NCBI GenBank assembly: GCA_964643075.1
Contig: CAZXQO010000007.1
Span: 48,084-112,083 of the forward strand
Direction of reading: 5' to 3'
Source: Desulfocucumis sp964643075
Lineage (GTDB): Bacteria > Bacillota > Desulfotomaculia > Desulfotomaculales > Desulfocucumaceae
Length of the DNA stretch: 64,000 nt
Translations under genes and position numbers: made by a program
Part shown: in pieces, positions 33,538-42,988 of the stretch
How the letters are laid out: the number at the start of each line of letters is the position of its first letter
Position numbering within the stretch: the first letter of the stretch is position 1
Notes under the pieces: generated by a model
Database searches by the model: none
The model's input: the letters and a program-made list of their open reading frames with translations, nothing else
Told to the model about the DNA's origin: nothing

Positions 33538-34855
33538 TACCTTTATTAACATCCGAATGCAAGATTCCGGCTTCCTGCAGCATCCATTCCGCCAGAACAC
33601 CGTAGCCCCTGGTGGGATCGTTTACGAATACATGGGTAACTGCGCCCACCAGCATACCGTTTTGAATTATGGGGCTGCCGCTCATGCCCTGTATTATGCC
33701 CCCGCTTTTCTGTAACAATTTTTTATCCGTTACCTTTATGATCAGGCCCTTTCCGTCCCGTACAGGAGGACTCAGTATTTCCTGAATTTCAATATTATAC
33801 TTTTCCACCCTATTATCTTCCAGGACGGTCATGATTTCAGCCGGGCCCTTTTTGATCTGATAACTAAAAGCCACCGGCAGCGCTTCCTTGTAAAAAGGGT
33901 TGGCCACGGGTTTATCCAGTTCACCAAAAATTCCAAAAGGCGTGTTTTTAGCTATGTTCCCCGTTATTTCCCCGGAGCCGTTAAACATGCCCACCTTTTC
34001 CCCGGGCTTGCCTTTCCGGCCTGGATGGATTCCCTTTACACTGGCACCTACGACTTTTCCTTCGACCATGTCGATTTTCATGGCTGTATCCGTGTCGTTA
34101 ATTACGTGCCCCAGGGCTCCGTAACACCTGCTCGACGGGTGATAAAAGCTTAAGGTGCCAACTCCGGCGGTTCCGTCGCGAACATACAAACCAATTCTGT
34201 AGCAGCCGGTTTCACTGCATATAACTGGTTTGACCGCAACCCTTATGTTATTGCTGCCCCGCTTTAAAACAATCGTCAAGGTTTTTTTCTTACCCAAACT
34301 TACCAGTGCCTTAACCTGGTCATCGCTTTTTACCATGATACCGTTGATGCTAAGTATTACGTCTCCCACCATAATACCTGCATCCGCTGCAGGATTTATT
34401 CTTTTCCCTTCCCTGTCGGTTACAGGAGACATACCCACCACCATGACACCCTTCGAGTGTAGCATGACACCGATAGACTGGCCGCCAGGTATAACTTTAA
34501 CCGGGTCCACCACATTAATCACTATATTGCTTAAGGGGATAAATCCGAAAAGCTTAAATTCCAAAAGCCTTTTGCCGGGATATTTAAATACCGCGGAGCT
34601 GTTGCCTGCATCACGGCCCGTTTCGTTAACCGCTTTATGATCACCGCTGACAGCGTCTGTTTCACCTACGCTGTAACTAATATTTCCGGTCATAAAACCT
34701 GGAAAAAACATTTTCGGACTTACCGTATCACCGACGCTGATATTTAGTACCGGCTCATATGTGTTTGTTTTTAAAACGAAACTTATAAGCATTACCACAA
34801 ATACCATCACTACAAATGGAATTACCATGGATCTGCTATAAGCTTCTTTCTCCAA
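33512..34855 (-). CDS. spoIVB: SpoIVB serine peptidase
   Basis: The protein has 447 residues from a TTG at 34855 with GGGGGTG 5 nt upstream. An N-terminal membrane helix (VIPFVVMVFVVMLISF) is followed by a PDZ domain (about 150-215, with GIMVGDVILSINGIMV) and the S55 peptidase domain. The catalytic serine is in GMSGSPIIQNG and the histidine probably in YGALGHVINDTD. SpoIVB is secreted from the forespore and cleaves SpoIVFA to activate sigma-K processing. It directly precedes spo0A. Confidence 0.96.
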   Translation of the reverse strand: MEKEAYSRSMVIPFVVMVFVVMLISFVLKTNTYEPVLNISVGDTVSPKMFFPGFMTGNISYSVGETDAVSGDHKAVNETGRDAGNSSAVFKYPGKRLLEFKLFGFIPLSNIVINVVDPVKVIPGGQSIGVMLHSKGVMVVGMSPVTDREGKRINPAADAGIMVGDVILSINGIMVKSDDQVKALVSLGKKKTLTIVLKRGSNNIRVAVKPVICSETGCYRIGLYVRDGTAGVGTLSFYHPSSRCYGALGHVINDTDTAMKIDMVEGKVVGASVKGIHPGRKGKPGEKVGMFNGSGEITGNIAKNTPFGIFGELDKPVANPFYKEALPVAFSYQIKKGPAEIMTVLEDNRVEKYNIEIQEILSPPVRDGKGLIIKVTDKKLLQKSGGIIQGMSGSPIIQNGMLVGAVTHVFVNDPTRGYGVLAEWMLQEAGILHSDVNKGKGIRQKTA

Positions 34856-35044
34856 TAACGCACCCCCATTTCCTATTTTACATATTAAATGCTCAATTGC
34901 GATAACATTTAATTATTTATCTGTACCATCTTAAATTAACCCCGATTGAATGTTTTTATTCTGTCTAACTATGCCTTACATTGCCATTATCAATCGCAAC
35001 AATGCTTCTATCGAATTAGTAAAATATTATATAGTTTTACGGAA

Positions 35045-35078
35045 TAAAAAAAGAAGCAACAAAAATGTTACTTCTTTT
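35045..35078 (-). terminator. recN terminator
   Basis: AAGAAGTAAC and GTTGCTTCTT pair around a short T-rich loop and are followed by TTTTTATTCC on the minus strand, 57 bp past recN. Confidence 0.8.
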
Positions 35079-35134
35079 GTGGAAATAAACTAAAATCATG
35101 AAATTTTTTAAAAACTTATCATTACTGCAACAAA

Positions 35135-36814
35135 TCAGCCGTTTTTAATCATTTGCCTGGCATGTTCCATGGCAACACCCTCATAATCCCGCCCGCCCAG
35201 CATCCGGACCAACTCCTCAACCCGTTCTTCCCCGGTGAGGCCTTTCACCCTGGTGACGGTTCGCTCCAGGTATTCCTCTTTATAGATATGATAGTGGATA
35301 TCGGCCCGGGCAGCCACAGCCGCAGCGTGGGTCACGCAGATAACCTGTCTTTTGCGGCCCAGGGCGGCCAGTTTTTCAGCCACCGCCTGGAGCGCCCTGC
35401 CGCCGATACCGGACTCCACCTCGTCAAAGACCAGGGTTGGCACATCTTCGTTCTCCGCCAGTATGGTCTTTAAAGCCAACATAATCCGGGAGAGTTCCCC
35501 ACCGGAGGCTATCCTGGACAGCGGACGGAGCGGTTCCCCGGGATTGGGCGAGATATCGAATTCCACCCTTTCCCTGCCCTTTTCAGAAATATCTCCGGTA
35601 TTGCTAAATGCCACCCGGAATTTTACTTTGGCCATTTCTAATTCGGCAAGTTCCCCGGCCACAGCCTTTTCCAGTTGTTGCGCTGTATCTTGGCGCATTT
35701 TCGTCAGCATGTCTGCCGCCTTTGACCATTGAGCCAGGCAAACGGCCTTTTCCTTTTCCAGTAAAGCAATCTTCCCCCCGCTGTTTTCGCAGTCATCCAT
35801 CTCCGAGGCAATTTCCGAACGGTATTTGATTGCCTCCTCCACTGAACCCCCGTATTTTTTTACCAAACCCTCAATTTTCGCCAGCCTGCTCTCGGCGGCC
35901 TCCAGGCGAGCAGGATTGAAATCCAGCGAGTCCAGGTAACCGGACAGTTCCCTGGCCGCATCCTCTACCTGATAAAGACACCCCGCCAGGGTATCCTTCA
36001 ATGATACAAGCCCGGCATCCATGCCGGCCAGCTGTTCCACGGCACGACAGACCCGGGCCAGCAAATCCACCGCCGGCACTATCCCGCCTTCACCACTGTG
36101 CAGTAAAGCATGACATTCGGCAGTCAGGCGCTTTATTTTTTCCGCATTGGCCAGAATGCTGCGCTCTCTCTGCAGATCCTCATATTCCCCGGGACTTAAG
36201 TTAGCCGAGTCTATCTCCTCCAGCTGATATTTAATAAGATCAAGTCGCCTTTCCATACTAGCAGTCCGGCTCCGGCAGGCGGAAAGCTCGTTGTTAATGT
36301 TTTTCCAGAGCCGGTAGGTACTGCTCAATTGTTCCAGTTCTTCCCTCTGTCCTGCCCCCCCGAAGCTATCCAGCAAGTCAAGCTGATGTTCGGCATGCAG
36401 CAGGGTATGCTGTTCGTGCTGGCCCTGCATGTCCACCAGCAAACCTCCTATTTGCCTGTACTGGGCCAGAGGAGCTATTTGTCCGTTGACCCTGCATATG
36501 TTTCTGCCGCTGCTGTTTATCTCTCTGGACAGCAGAAGCATACCGTCCTCGTCAGGTATCATACCCGCTCCATCAAGTTTTTCCGGCACCTGGGAAAGTC
36601 CGCTGATGTCGAATGTGCTCTGAATGATGGACCGGTCCGAGCCGGTACGTATATAATCCCCGGACGCCCTTCCGCCTAGAACAACCTGCAGCGCCTCCAG
36701 AATAATGGATTTGCCGGCGCCGGTTTCCCCTGTCAGCACGTTAAAACCCGTTCCGAAACTAATTTCCGTCTGTTCAATAAGGCCAAAATCCTTCACGAAA
36801 AGGTTGATTAACAT
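35135..36814 (-). CDS. recN: DNA repair protein RecN
   Basis: The protein has 559 residues, full length for this SMC-like ATPase. Walker A is GETGAGKSIILEAL near residue 30, the long coiled coil spans about 150-390, the ABC signature is LSRIASGGELSRIMLALK, and Walker B is TLVFDEVESGIGG. RecN acts early at double-strand breaks. The argR-recN-spoIVB-spo0A order is conserved. The start is 4 bp from the argR stop. Confidence 0.97.
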   Translation of the reverse strand: MLINLFVKDFGLIEQTEISFGTGFNVLTGETGAGKSIILEALQVVLGGRASGDYIRTGSDRSIIQSTFDISGLSQVPEKLDGAGMIPDEDGMLLLSREINSSGRNICRVNGQIAPLAQYRQIGGLLVDMQGQHEQHTLLHAEHQLDLLDSFGGAGQREELEQLSSTYRLWKNINNELSACRSRTASMERRLDLIKYQLEEIDSANLSPGEYEDLQRERSILANAEKIKRLTAECHALLHSGEGGIVPAVDLLARVCRAVEQLAGMDAGLVSLKDTLAGCLYQVEDAARELSGYLDSLDFNPARLEAAESRLAKIEGLVKKYGGSVEEAIKYRSEIASEMDDCENSGGKIALLEKEKAVCLAQWSKAADMLTKMRQDTAQQLEKAVAGELAELEMAKVKFRVAFSNTGDISEKGRERVEFDISPNPGEPLRPLSRIASGGELSRIMLALKTILAENEDVPTLVFDEVESGIGGRALQAVAEKLAALGRKRQVICVTHAAAVAARADIHYHIYKEEYLERTVTRVKGLTGEERVEELVRMLGGRDYEGVAMEHARQMIKNG

Positions 36815-36817
36815 AGA

Positions 36818-37273
36818 CTAACCTCCGGCCATGTGGTGAAATCTCTTCTGCAACACCACAGTCATGCTTTTGGGTTTAACCACTACCATGATGGTGTCAT
36901 CCCCGGCCACAGTGCCGATTATTTCCGGCCAGCCGGCATGGTCTATGGCCGAGGCCACACCCTGGGCCTCGCCGGGCAGGGTTTTTATGATAATCAAATT
37001 TTCACTGGAATCTATAAACTGTACGGAAGCTGCAAACAGCCTTTTCATTCTGTCCTCGCTATAACGCACAGTCTCCCTGCCAGGTATAGCATAATAGGAC
37101 GTATTGTTTTCACCGGGTATTTTAACCAGGCCCATTTCCTTGATATCTCTGGATACCGTGGCCTGGGTAACGGAAAAACCCGCTTCCCTGAGGGCCGCGG
37201 CTAAATCATCCTGAGTCTCTATGCTCCGGCTCTGGATCAGTTCAGCTATTTTTTTCTGCCGGTAGATTTTCAA
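36818..37273 (-). CDS. argR: Arginine repressor ArgR/AhrC
   Basis: From the TTG at 37273 the protein has 151 residues and begins KIYRQKKIAELIQ, the normal ArgR start; the longer frame from 37327 adds an unlikely leader. The winged helix has TQDDLAAALREAGFSVTQA and TVSRDIKEMGLVKI. The C-terminal arginine-binding hexamer domain has the GT-GDDT motif (IGTVAGDDTIMVV). It regulates arginine synthesis and breakdown. It overlaps the upstream methylase gene by 32 bp. Confidence 0.94.
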   Translation of the reverse strand: MKIYRQKKIAELIQSRSIETQDDLAAALREAGFSVTQATVSRDIKEMGLVKIPGENNTSYYAIPGRETVRYSEDRMKRLFAASVQFIDSSENLIIIKTLPGEAQGVASAIDHAGWPEIIGTVAGDDTIMVVVKPKSMTVVLQKRFHHMAGG

Positions 37274-37844
37274 AAGCTTCACCCGCCCTGGCAAAAAAAT
37301 AAATCTCCGGTGCATGTAAAGGACCATTCCAGAAAGTAGTCTTCAATACAGTGAAACTACTGTCAAGCGTTGCCGCCAGCACTGCAATCGACCTGACCTC
37401 GGCTGCAGCTCCAGGGTGTCCGGTATAAACTACTACGCTCATCCTGCCCCCGGCAGACAGCATTTCCAGCGCCGACACCATAGCCCCCACAGTATTGGCA
37501 GGTTCGGTTACGACGGACCGGTCACTGCCGGGCAGATAACCCAGGTTAAACATCACTGCATCCAGAGCAACAGATATATATTTTTTCATCTGGCGGTGAT
37601 TTTCCAGCAACAGCACTACTCTGTCCGCAACACCGGCCAAATGCAATTTTTCCCTGGTTTTTTGCAGAGCCTGCTCCTGAATGTCGAAAGCAAATACCTT
37701 TCCCGTGGAGCCCACCGACTCAGCCAGGAATAGGGTGTCATTCCCCTTGCCGGCAGTGGCGTCCACCGCCACGGATCCTTTCTTAAGGGCGGGGGCGACG
37801 AAGGATCTGGCCCATTCCACAGCGCTGGCGGGACGGTTAACCAT
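37242..37844 (-). CDS. Class I SAM methyltransferase, rRNA methylase YtqB family
   Basis: The protein has 200 residues. The SAM-binding motif AVDATAGKGNDTLFLAE at residues 27-43 is characteristic of the PF06962 (YtqB) family, followed by VFAFDIQEQAL and FNLGYLPGSDRSVVT. YtqB-type proteins are annotated as rRNA methylases; some relatives methylate tRNA wobble bases. The start overlaps nadK by 8 bp and the end overlaps argR. Confidence 0.88.
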   Translation of the reverse strand: MVNRPASAVEWARSFVAPALKKGSVAVDATAGKGNDTLFLAESVGSTGKVFAFDIQEQALQKTREKLHLAGVADRVVLLLENHRQMKKYISVALDAVMFNLGYLPGSDRSVVTEPANTVGAMVSALEMLSAGGRMSVVVYTGHPGAAAEVRSIAVLAATLDSSFTVLKTTFWNGPLHAPEIYFFARAGEAFENLPAEKNS

Positions 37845-38703
37845 TTCTCAAATCACCTTCATTAAGTTTGCTGTGCAGTATAGAGTAAAAACTGCGCTTG
37901 TTCAGCCTGATAAACCTGGCCGTTCGCGGTGCCCTGGTAATCAGCACGGCATCATTTTTCTCCAGTCTGAAAGCGTGCTGGCCGTCCATTGTCAACATGA
38001 CTTCTGCGTTGTCCGATAAAAGTTCGACCTCAACCCCGCTCCTGCTGGAAATAACCAGTGGCCTGGCCCACAGGGAATGGGGACAGATGGGCGTAATCAG
38101 CATCAATTCCATCTCAGGCGTAACCACCGGACCCCCGGCAGAAAGTGAATAGGCCGTGGAGCCGGTGGGACTGGCCACAATGATGCCATCAGCAGGATAG
38201 GTGCCGATATGCTCCCCGTCAATGTTGGTCTTCAGCCTGATCAGCCTGGCAAAGGCTCCTTTGGTTATCACCGCATCATTCAGGGCGATGGCCGTTTCCA
38301 TGATCCTGCCCTGCCGGATAACCTGGGATTTTAGCATCATGCGCTCCTCTATCCTGTAATTCCCGCTCACAAGTTTTTCCAGTCCGGAAATAATATCCGG
38401 TATGTCCAGCTCCGACAAAAAACCCAGTCTGCCCAGATTTATGCCCAGCAGCGGGATCCCGGAGGGGGCTGCCACCCTGGCGGTATTCAGCATGGTGCCG
38501 TCACCGCCCAGCACCAGTATACAGCCGCATGATTCCGTTATTTCCTCTATGGGACGGTAAAATTCGGGCTTGTCCAGTAACTGAGAAGCCTCACGGTTCA
38601 TCATTACCCGGACGCCGTTATTATGCAGCCATTTAATAATTATTTCAATCAGTCCGGAAACCTTTTCTTTTCCGGTATTTACCACCAGCCCGACGGCGTT
38701 CAT
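37837..38703 (-). CDS. nadK: NAD kinase
   Basis: The protein has 288 residues. The diagnostic motifs are VLGGDGTMLN (GGDGT), INLGRLGFLSELD, ALNDAVITKG (the NE/D motif), and DGIIVASPTGSTAYSLSAGGP. It phosphorylates NAD to NADP in the cytoplasm. It overlaps tlyA by 4 bp and ytqB by 8 bp, so the run tlyA-nadK-ytqB-argR is translationally coupled. Confidence 0.97.
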   Translation of the reverse strand: MNAVGLVVNTGKEKVSGLIEIIIKWLHNNGVRVMMNREASQLLDKPEFYRPIEEITESCGCILVLGGDGTMLNTARVAAPSGIPLLGINLGRLGFLSELDIPDIISGLEKLVSGNYRIEERMMLKSQVIRQGRIMETAIALNDAVITKGAFARLIRLKTNIDGEHIGTYPADGIIVASPTGSTAYSLSAGGPVVTPEMELMLITPICPHSLWARPLVISSRSGVEVELLSDNAEVMLTMDGQHAFRLEKNDAVLITRAPRTARFIRLNKRSFYSILHSKLNEGDLRNG

Positions 38704-39503
38704 ACCTTTACCCCCCTGGCATCTTCTACTAGGTTTGCTATTTCCTTTTCGCCGGGAATATCGCCGCCGGATAAATCAATGTAGGCAAGGTATTCGATAT
38801 TGCCCTCCGGTCCCCGCACCGGGGAATAATCCAGGCCGACCAGGCCCCATCCGGATTTGTGGATAAAGGAACAAATAGTGCCCAGCACTTGCCTGTGCAC
38901 CCCGGGCTCCCTGACTACGCCCTTCTTCCCCACATTTTCCCTGCCCGCCTCAAATTGCGGCTTGATCAGGGCGACTCCCCTGGCCCCCGGGGCAACCAGG
39001 GCGGCAATGGGAGGCAATACCTTGGTCAGTGAGATGAAGGAGACGTCCACGGTGAAATAATCCGGCCTTTCAGATATGGAGCCGGGCGTTAAATTTCTTA
39101 TATTGGTCCTTTCCAGTACGGCGACCCTGGGGTCGCACCTTAGTTTCCAGGCCAGCTGTCCGTAGCCCACATCCACTGCGACAACCCGTTCAGCGCCGTG
39201 CTGCAGGGCGCAGTCAGTAAAACCGCCGGTGGATGCCCCTACATCCAGCACCACCAGGCCTGAAAGATTTATATCAAAAACTTTGAGAGCTTTTTCCAGT
39301 TTTAGCCCGCCCCGGCTTACAAAGGGCAGGCTCCCGCGTATTTCTATTTTCGCTTCGGGGCCGGTTGCCTGGCCGGGCTTTTGTGCCTTTGTGCCGTCCA
39401 CCGTCACCTGTCCGGCCATGATGGCGGCCCGGGCTTTCTCCCTGCTCTCAAACAACCCTTTTTCGTGTAGCATTACATCCAGCCTGGTTTTAGTACCGGA
39501 CAA
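38700..39503 (-). CDS. tlyA: TlyA family rRNA (cytidine-2'-O)-methyltransferase
   Basis: The protein has 267 residues. An N-terminal S4 RNA-binding domain (TRLDVMLHEKGLFESREKA) is followed by an FtsJ-like methyltransferase with RGGLKLEKAL, VVLDVGASTGGFTDCAL and YFTVDVSFISLTKVLP. The K-D-K-E tetrad of 2'-O methylases appears present. In the dxs-tlyA-nadK neighbourhood this is the standard TlyA. Start TTG at 39503. Confidence 0.95.
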   Translation of the reverse strand: MSGTKTRLDVMLHEKGLFESREKARAAIMAGQVTVDGTKAQKPGQATGPEAKIEIRGSLPFVSRGGLKLEKALKVFDINLSGLVVLDVGASTGGFTDCALQHGAERVVAVDVGYGQLAWKLRCDPRVAVLERTNIRNLTPGSISERPDYFTVDVSFISLTKVLPPIAALVAPGARGVALIKPQFEAGRENVGKKGVVREPGVHRQVLGTICSFIHKSGWGLVGLDYSPVRGPEGNIEYLAYIDLSGGDIPGEKEIANLVEDARGVKV

Positions 39504-39539
39504 ATTATTAACCTCCGGTGATCAATGTTGCGGTTATCA

Positions 39540-41450
39540 TTAGCAGCTTTTGGCCGACGGCATATTTTTTCCTTTTCTCCTGGCCCCCAGCATTGCTAAA
39601 ACGCTGCTGCATACGTTGTCAACAGTTAAACCATAGCGAGCCAGCAAAAGGTTTTTATCCCCGTGTTCCACAAAGGAATCGGGAAAGCCTATTCTGACTA
39701 TCTTTATCCCGGATATACCCCTGGCATTCAGCAATTCCATTACAGCGCTGCCGAATCCTCCGCTCAGCACGTTTTCTTCCAGGGTAATAACCGTCCTGGT
39801 TTGCAGTATATGATTGATGATACATTCTTCATCAAGCGGTTTTATAAACCGGGCATCGATTACTGTGGCCGAAACACCTTCAGCAAGCAGGGCGGCGGCA
39901 GCATTATAAGCAATTTCCACCGTAACGCCAATGGCCAGAAGAGTAATCTCTCTACCCTCTCGTAATACCTCCGCCTTCCCTATTGGTATGCTTAGCGGCT
40001 CAGCGTCCATTGGGCAGCCTGTAGCGGTGCCCCTGGGGTAGCGTAATGCGACCGGCCCGGGATACTCCAGTGCGGTATGCAGCATATGCTGCAGCATATT
40101 TTCATCCCTGGGCGCCATTACCACCATATTGGGCATCTGCCTCAAATATGAAAGGTCGAACAGGCCGTGATGAGTTGGACCGTCATCTCCCACCAGACCG
40201 GCCCTGTCAATGGCCAGGGTAACCGGCAGGGATTGCAGGCAAACATCGTGCAGTAGCTGATCATAAGCCCGCTGCAGAAAGGTAGAGTATATGGCCAGCA
40301 GCGGTTTCATGCCACTAGCGGCAAGTCCGGCGGACATCGTGACCGCGTGCTGCTCGGCAATCCCCACGTCAAAAAACCTGTGCGGGAACGCTTTGGCAAA
40401 AAGGTTAAGCCCGGTCCCACCGGGCATGGCCGCAGTTATGGCCACGATGGAATCGTCACGGGTAGCCAGCTTTACAGCGGTATTGCCAAAAACCTCCGTG
40501 TACGATGGCTTGTTGGTGTTTTTCACTGTTTCACCGGTTTTTATATCAAAAGGTCCGATACCGTGAAATTTGTCAGGATTTTTTTCCGCCGGGGCGTAAC
40601 CCAGGCCCTTTTTGGTAATAACGTGTACAATTACGGGTTCTTTGATTGATTTGGCCTGACGCAGTACTTTAATCATACCCTGAACGTTGTGCCCATCTAT
40701 GGGCCCCAGGTACACAAACCCCAATTCCTCAAAGAACATGCCCGGAACCACCAGATATTTAAAGCTATCCTTAAGCCTGTCGGCAAATTTCAAAACAGTG
40801 GGTCCTATGGATGGTATCTTCTTAAGTATCTGCTCAATTTCTTCCTTGCCCCTGGAATATTTGGGGTCGGTCCTGAGCCTTCCCAAGTATCTGGCCATCC
40901 CCCCAACATTTTCCGCAATGGACATCTCATTATCGTTTAATACCACGATCATGTCCTTTTTCAGGTGGCCTGCGTGGTTAAGCGCTTCAAAAGCCATCCC
41001 CCCGGTCATGGCACCGTCGCCAATAACTGCCACCACGGAATTATGCCCTCCCTTTAGATCCCTGGCCAGGGCCATGCCCGTGGCTGCCGAGATGGAAGTG
41101 CTGCTGTGACCGGTGGCAAAGGAGTCGTGGGGACATTCCTCGGGTCTGGGGAAGCCACTCAGCCCGTTGTACTTCCTGAGTGTGCCGAATTTCGCCCGCC
41201 TGCCGGTAAGCAACTTATGCACATAACACTGGTGTCCCACGTCCCAGACAATTTTATCCCGGGGGGTTTCAAAAACGCTGTGCAGGGCCAGGGTGAGTTC
41301 CACCACCCCCAGGTTGGGGGCCAAATGCCCTCCGTTTTTTGCTACGGTCTCAATTATCTCCCGTCTGATCTCTTCAGCCAGCTTCTGCATCTGGGAATTG
41401 TTCAACCCCCGGATATCGGCAGGTGAGCTGATATTTGCCAGCAGGCTCAA
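39540..41450 (-). CDS. dxs: 1-deoxy-D-xylulose-5-phosphate synthase
   Basis: The protein has 636 residues, full length. The TPP-binding motif is VIGDGAMTGGMAFEALN. It has WDVGHQCYVHKLLTGR, the central DRAGLVGDDGPTHHG, and the C-terminal transketolase domain with TLEENVLSGGFGSAV. It makes the first intermediate of the MEP isoprenoid route; ispA in the same cluster uses its products. Start TTG at 41450 with AGGAG about 8 nt upstream. It follows oapA by 12 bp. Confidence 0.97.
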   Translation of the reverse strand: MSLLANISSPADIRGLNNSQMQKLAEEIRREIIETVAKNGGHLAPNLGVVELTLALHSVFETPRDKIVWDVGHQCYVHKLLTGRRAKFGTLRKYNGLSGFPRPEECPHDSFATGHSSTSISAATGMALARDLKGGHNSVVAVIGDGAMTGGMAFEALNHAGHLKKDMIVVLNDNEMSIAENVGGMARYLGRLRTDPKYSRGKEEIEQILKKIPSIGPTVLKFADRLKDSFKYLVVPGMFFEELGFVYLGPIDGHNVQGMIKVLRQAKSIKEPVIVHVITKKGLGYAPAEKNPDKFHGIGPFDIKTGETVKNTNKPSYTEVFGNTAVKLATRDDSIVAITAAMPGGTGLNLFAKAFPHRFFDVGIAEQHAVTMSAGLAASGMKPLLAIYSTFLQRAYDQLLHDVCLQSLPVTLAIDRAGLVGDDGPTHHGLFDLSYLRQMPNMVVMAPRDENMLQHMLHTALEYPGPVALRYPRGTATGCPMDAEPLSIPIGKAEVLREGREITLLAIGVTVEIAYNAAAALLAEGVSATVIDARFIKPLDEECIINHILQTRTVITLEENVLSGGFGSAVMELLNARGISGIKIVRIGFPDSFVEHGDKNLLLARYGLTVDNVCSSVLAMLGARRKGKNMPSAKSC

Positions 41451-41462
41451 TGCTTCACACTC

Positions 41463-42050
41463 CTATCTGGAGCTGTTTCGTTTATTCTTTCCAGTTATAT
41501 TGATGCCGGTAATCCTGCTAAAACCGGCCATAACCTTGCCGGCACCAAAAATTACGTCGTTGGCCCTGGTAAGGGCGATTCTTTTTCCCGCCGCCTTACC
41601 GCCTACTGTCAGTGCAGCAATTAAGGCTGTAATAACCATATTTAAAATCAGGTGGTTGAAATCTTTCCAGCGGATCATTAGCTGCAGCGCCAGGGCTATA
41701 CCCAGAGCCCCGCTGACAGTGCCGGCAATGTCCCCCACCACATCGTTCATTATATTAGCCACCCTGTCCGCATTCCTGATAAGATATACACCCTCCTGGG
41801 CACCGGCCACCTTCTTGGCGGCCCGGGCATGCAGGGGGGCTTCATGGGCTGCTGTTACCGAAACACCTATTATATCGGCTATTATACCTACAAGTATAAT
41901 AATCAATAAAAAAACAAAGGATATCACAAGACTTTGTATTTTATCGGCCACTATATCCGATAACCAAAAGAAAAACACAGCCAGGGTGAATGAGGTTAGC
42001 GACACCCCCAAAACGTACTTGTTGGAAACGGTAGATTTGCTATTGCCCAA
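41463..42050 (-). CDS. oapA: OLE-associated membrane protein OapA
   Basis: From the TTG at 42050 with GAGGTG 4 nt upstream, the protein has 195 residues (a TTG at 42062 precedes the ribosome site). It has about four membrane helices (VLGVSLTSFTLAVFFFW; SLVISFVFLLIIILVGIIA; GALGIALALQLMI; LNMVITALIAALTVGG) and a conserved middle segment containing IMNDVVGDIAGTVSG with the DxxxD motif known for OapA. The C-terminus is very basic, suitable for RNA binding. It lies directly downstream of the OLE RNA and upstream of dxs, as in Bacillus halodurans. OapA binds OLE RNA at the membrane. Confidence 0.85.
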   Translation of the reverse strand: MGNSKSTVSNKYVLGVSLTSFTLAVFFFWLSDIVADKIQSLVISFVFLLIIILVGIIADIIGVSVTAAHEAPLHARAAKKVAGAQEGVYLIRNADRVANIMNDVVGDIAGTVSGALGIALALQLMIRWKDFNHLILNMVITALIAALTVGGKAAGKRIALTRANDVIFGAGKVMAGFSRITGINITGKNKRNSSR

Positions 42051-42079
42051 TGGACACCTCAAAAATATATATTTTATGC

Positions 42080-42684
42080 CGGTGACAGCTGCCCGGGTAA
42101 ATATTGTGGCTTAGGTCCAGTTGGTTTTCCCATATACCCACCGGCTGTCGCCAAACCGGCGGTTTCCCTTTAAGGATATATCCGGACCGTTACCGGTACC
42201 GGGACTGGATTACCATTTAGTCCACACTGCAATCCCCGGGCCGCCCCTATAAAGGACAGCCTAGGAGTTTTCCTCAACAGGTGCGGGTTTTTCCTAGCCT
42301 CTTTTGCAATAACGGTTTCAACCTGCCGGCTTAATCCACGGGCCCATGTAAAAAGCGGGCAATATTCCGGAATCCACCGCCACCACTCAAGGCAGGCTAC
42401 GCTGCACGCAGCTTTTCACCACGAGCAGGTTTTAACCCCAAGCCATAGTTTATCCCAATTGGAATTTCCCCACGCACTTGGGTCTCCACGGGGGCGGGGT
42501 CAACGCCCACATGCCATTGCAGGTCGCCCCACCCCCTTAACTCCCAGTACCAGCCCCCAACTGGGCGTTGAAGGCCAGCACCAGGAACTTCATCGCTGTG
42601 CCCTTTGACGGATTTTTAGGCCCGCCTTCAGAAAATCCCTTCCCGACTAGGATACTGTATCACCGAACAAAAACTATTACACCA
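42080..42684 (-). ncRNA. ole: OLE RNA (ornate large extremophilic RNA)
   Basis: About 600 nt on the minus strand, GC-rich, with no conserved reading frame, between ispA and oapA. Size (about 610 nt typical), orientation, the downstream OapA gene and the ispA-ole-oapA-dxs order match the described OLE locus. Many potential helices are visible, for example CCTAGTCGGGAAGG near the 5' end, a GCCGGT...ACCGGC-type stem, and CCCGGGCAGCTG near the 3' end. OLE forms a membrane ribonucleoprotein with OapA linked to growth under cold, alcohol and magnesium stress. Ends are estimated from the promoter and the oapA start; the family call rests on context and architecture because no covariance search was possible. 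Confidence 0.85.
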
Positions 42685-42691
42685 AGGAATT

Positions 42692-42720
42692 ATTATATCA
42701 TATTATTATAAGCATGTTAA
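42692..42720 (-). promoter_or_regulatory. Candidate promoter of OLE RNA
   Basis: On the minus strand TATAAT at 42697-42692 is a perfect -10 box. TTTAAC about 18 bp upstream is a weak -35. The predicted start is near 42684, just before the structured RNA. The surrounding 60 bp are very AT-rich, unlike the RNA itself. Confidence 0.5.
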
Positions 42721-42860
42721 ACCACTGCCTGTGCTTGTTTTATCACCCTTAAGCCAGGAAAAGATGACTGTTATATAGTATAATGCAGAATCGTTGCCTG
42801 GCTGCGCCATACGGACCTATAGACAGAATCTCTCATCCTCGCCCGATAAGATGATGAGGG

Positions 42861-42988
42861 CCAGAGGCCGTTCAAAAACAAGCATGGCGCGGAAGGAGAA
42901 GCCGGACAGCGCGGAGCGTACTGAAGTACGTGAGCACTGGACGGCGAGCCTGACAAAGCCAGGCGCAGTTTTTCAACGGCCTCTCAGT
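42861..42988. repeat. 125-bp palindromic repeat joined to ispA stop
   Basis: GAGGCCGTTCAAAAAC at the left and GTTTTTCAACGGCCTC-like sequence at the right are inverted ends differing at one base. The interior is GC-rich with its own palindrome TACTGAAGTACGTGAG. The right end coincides with the TGA of ispA. A single end of the same repeat (GAACGGCCTC) occurs near 57325. It is a MITE-like element without a gene. Confidence 0.65.

Noticed and set aside
41293..42114. 273-codon plus-strand frame across oapA and the dxs start
   Set aside because: It is antisense to oapA and dxs; composition is serine/isoleucine-rich as expected for a mirror frame.
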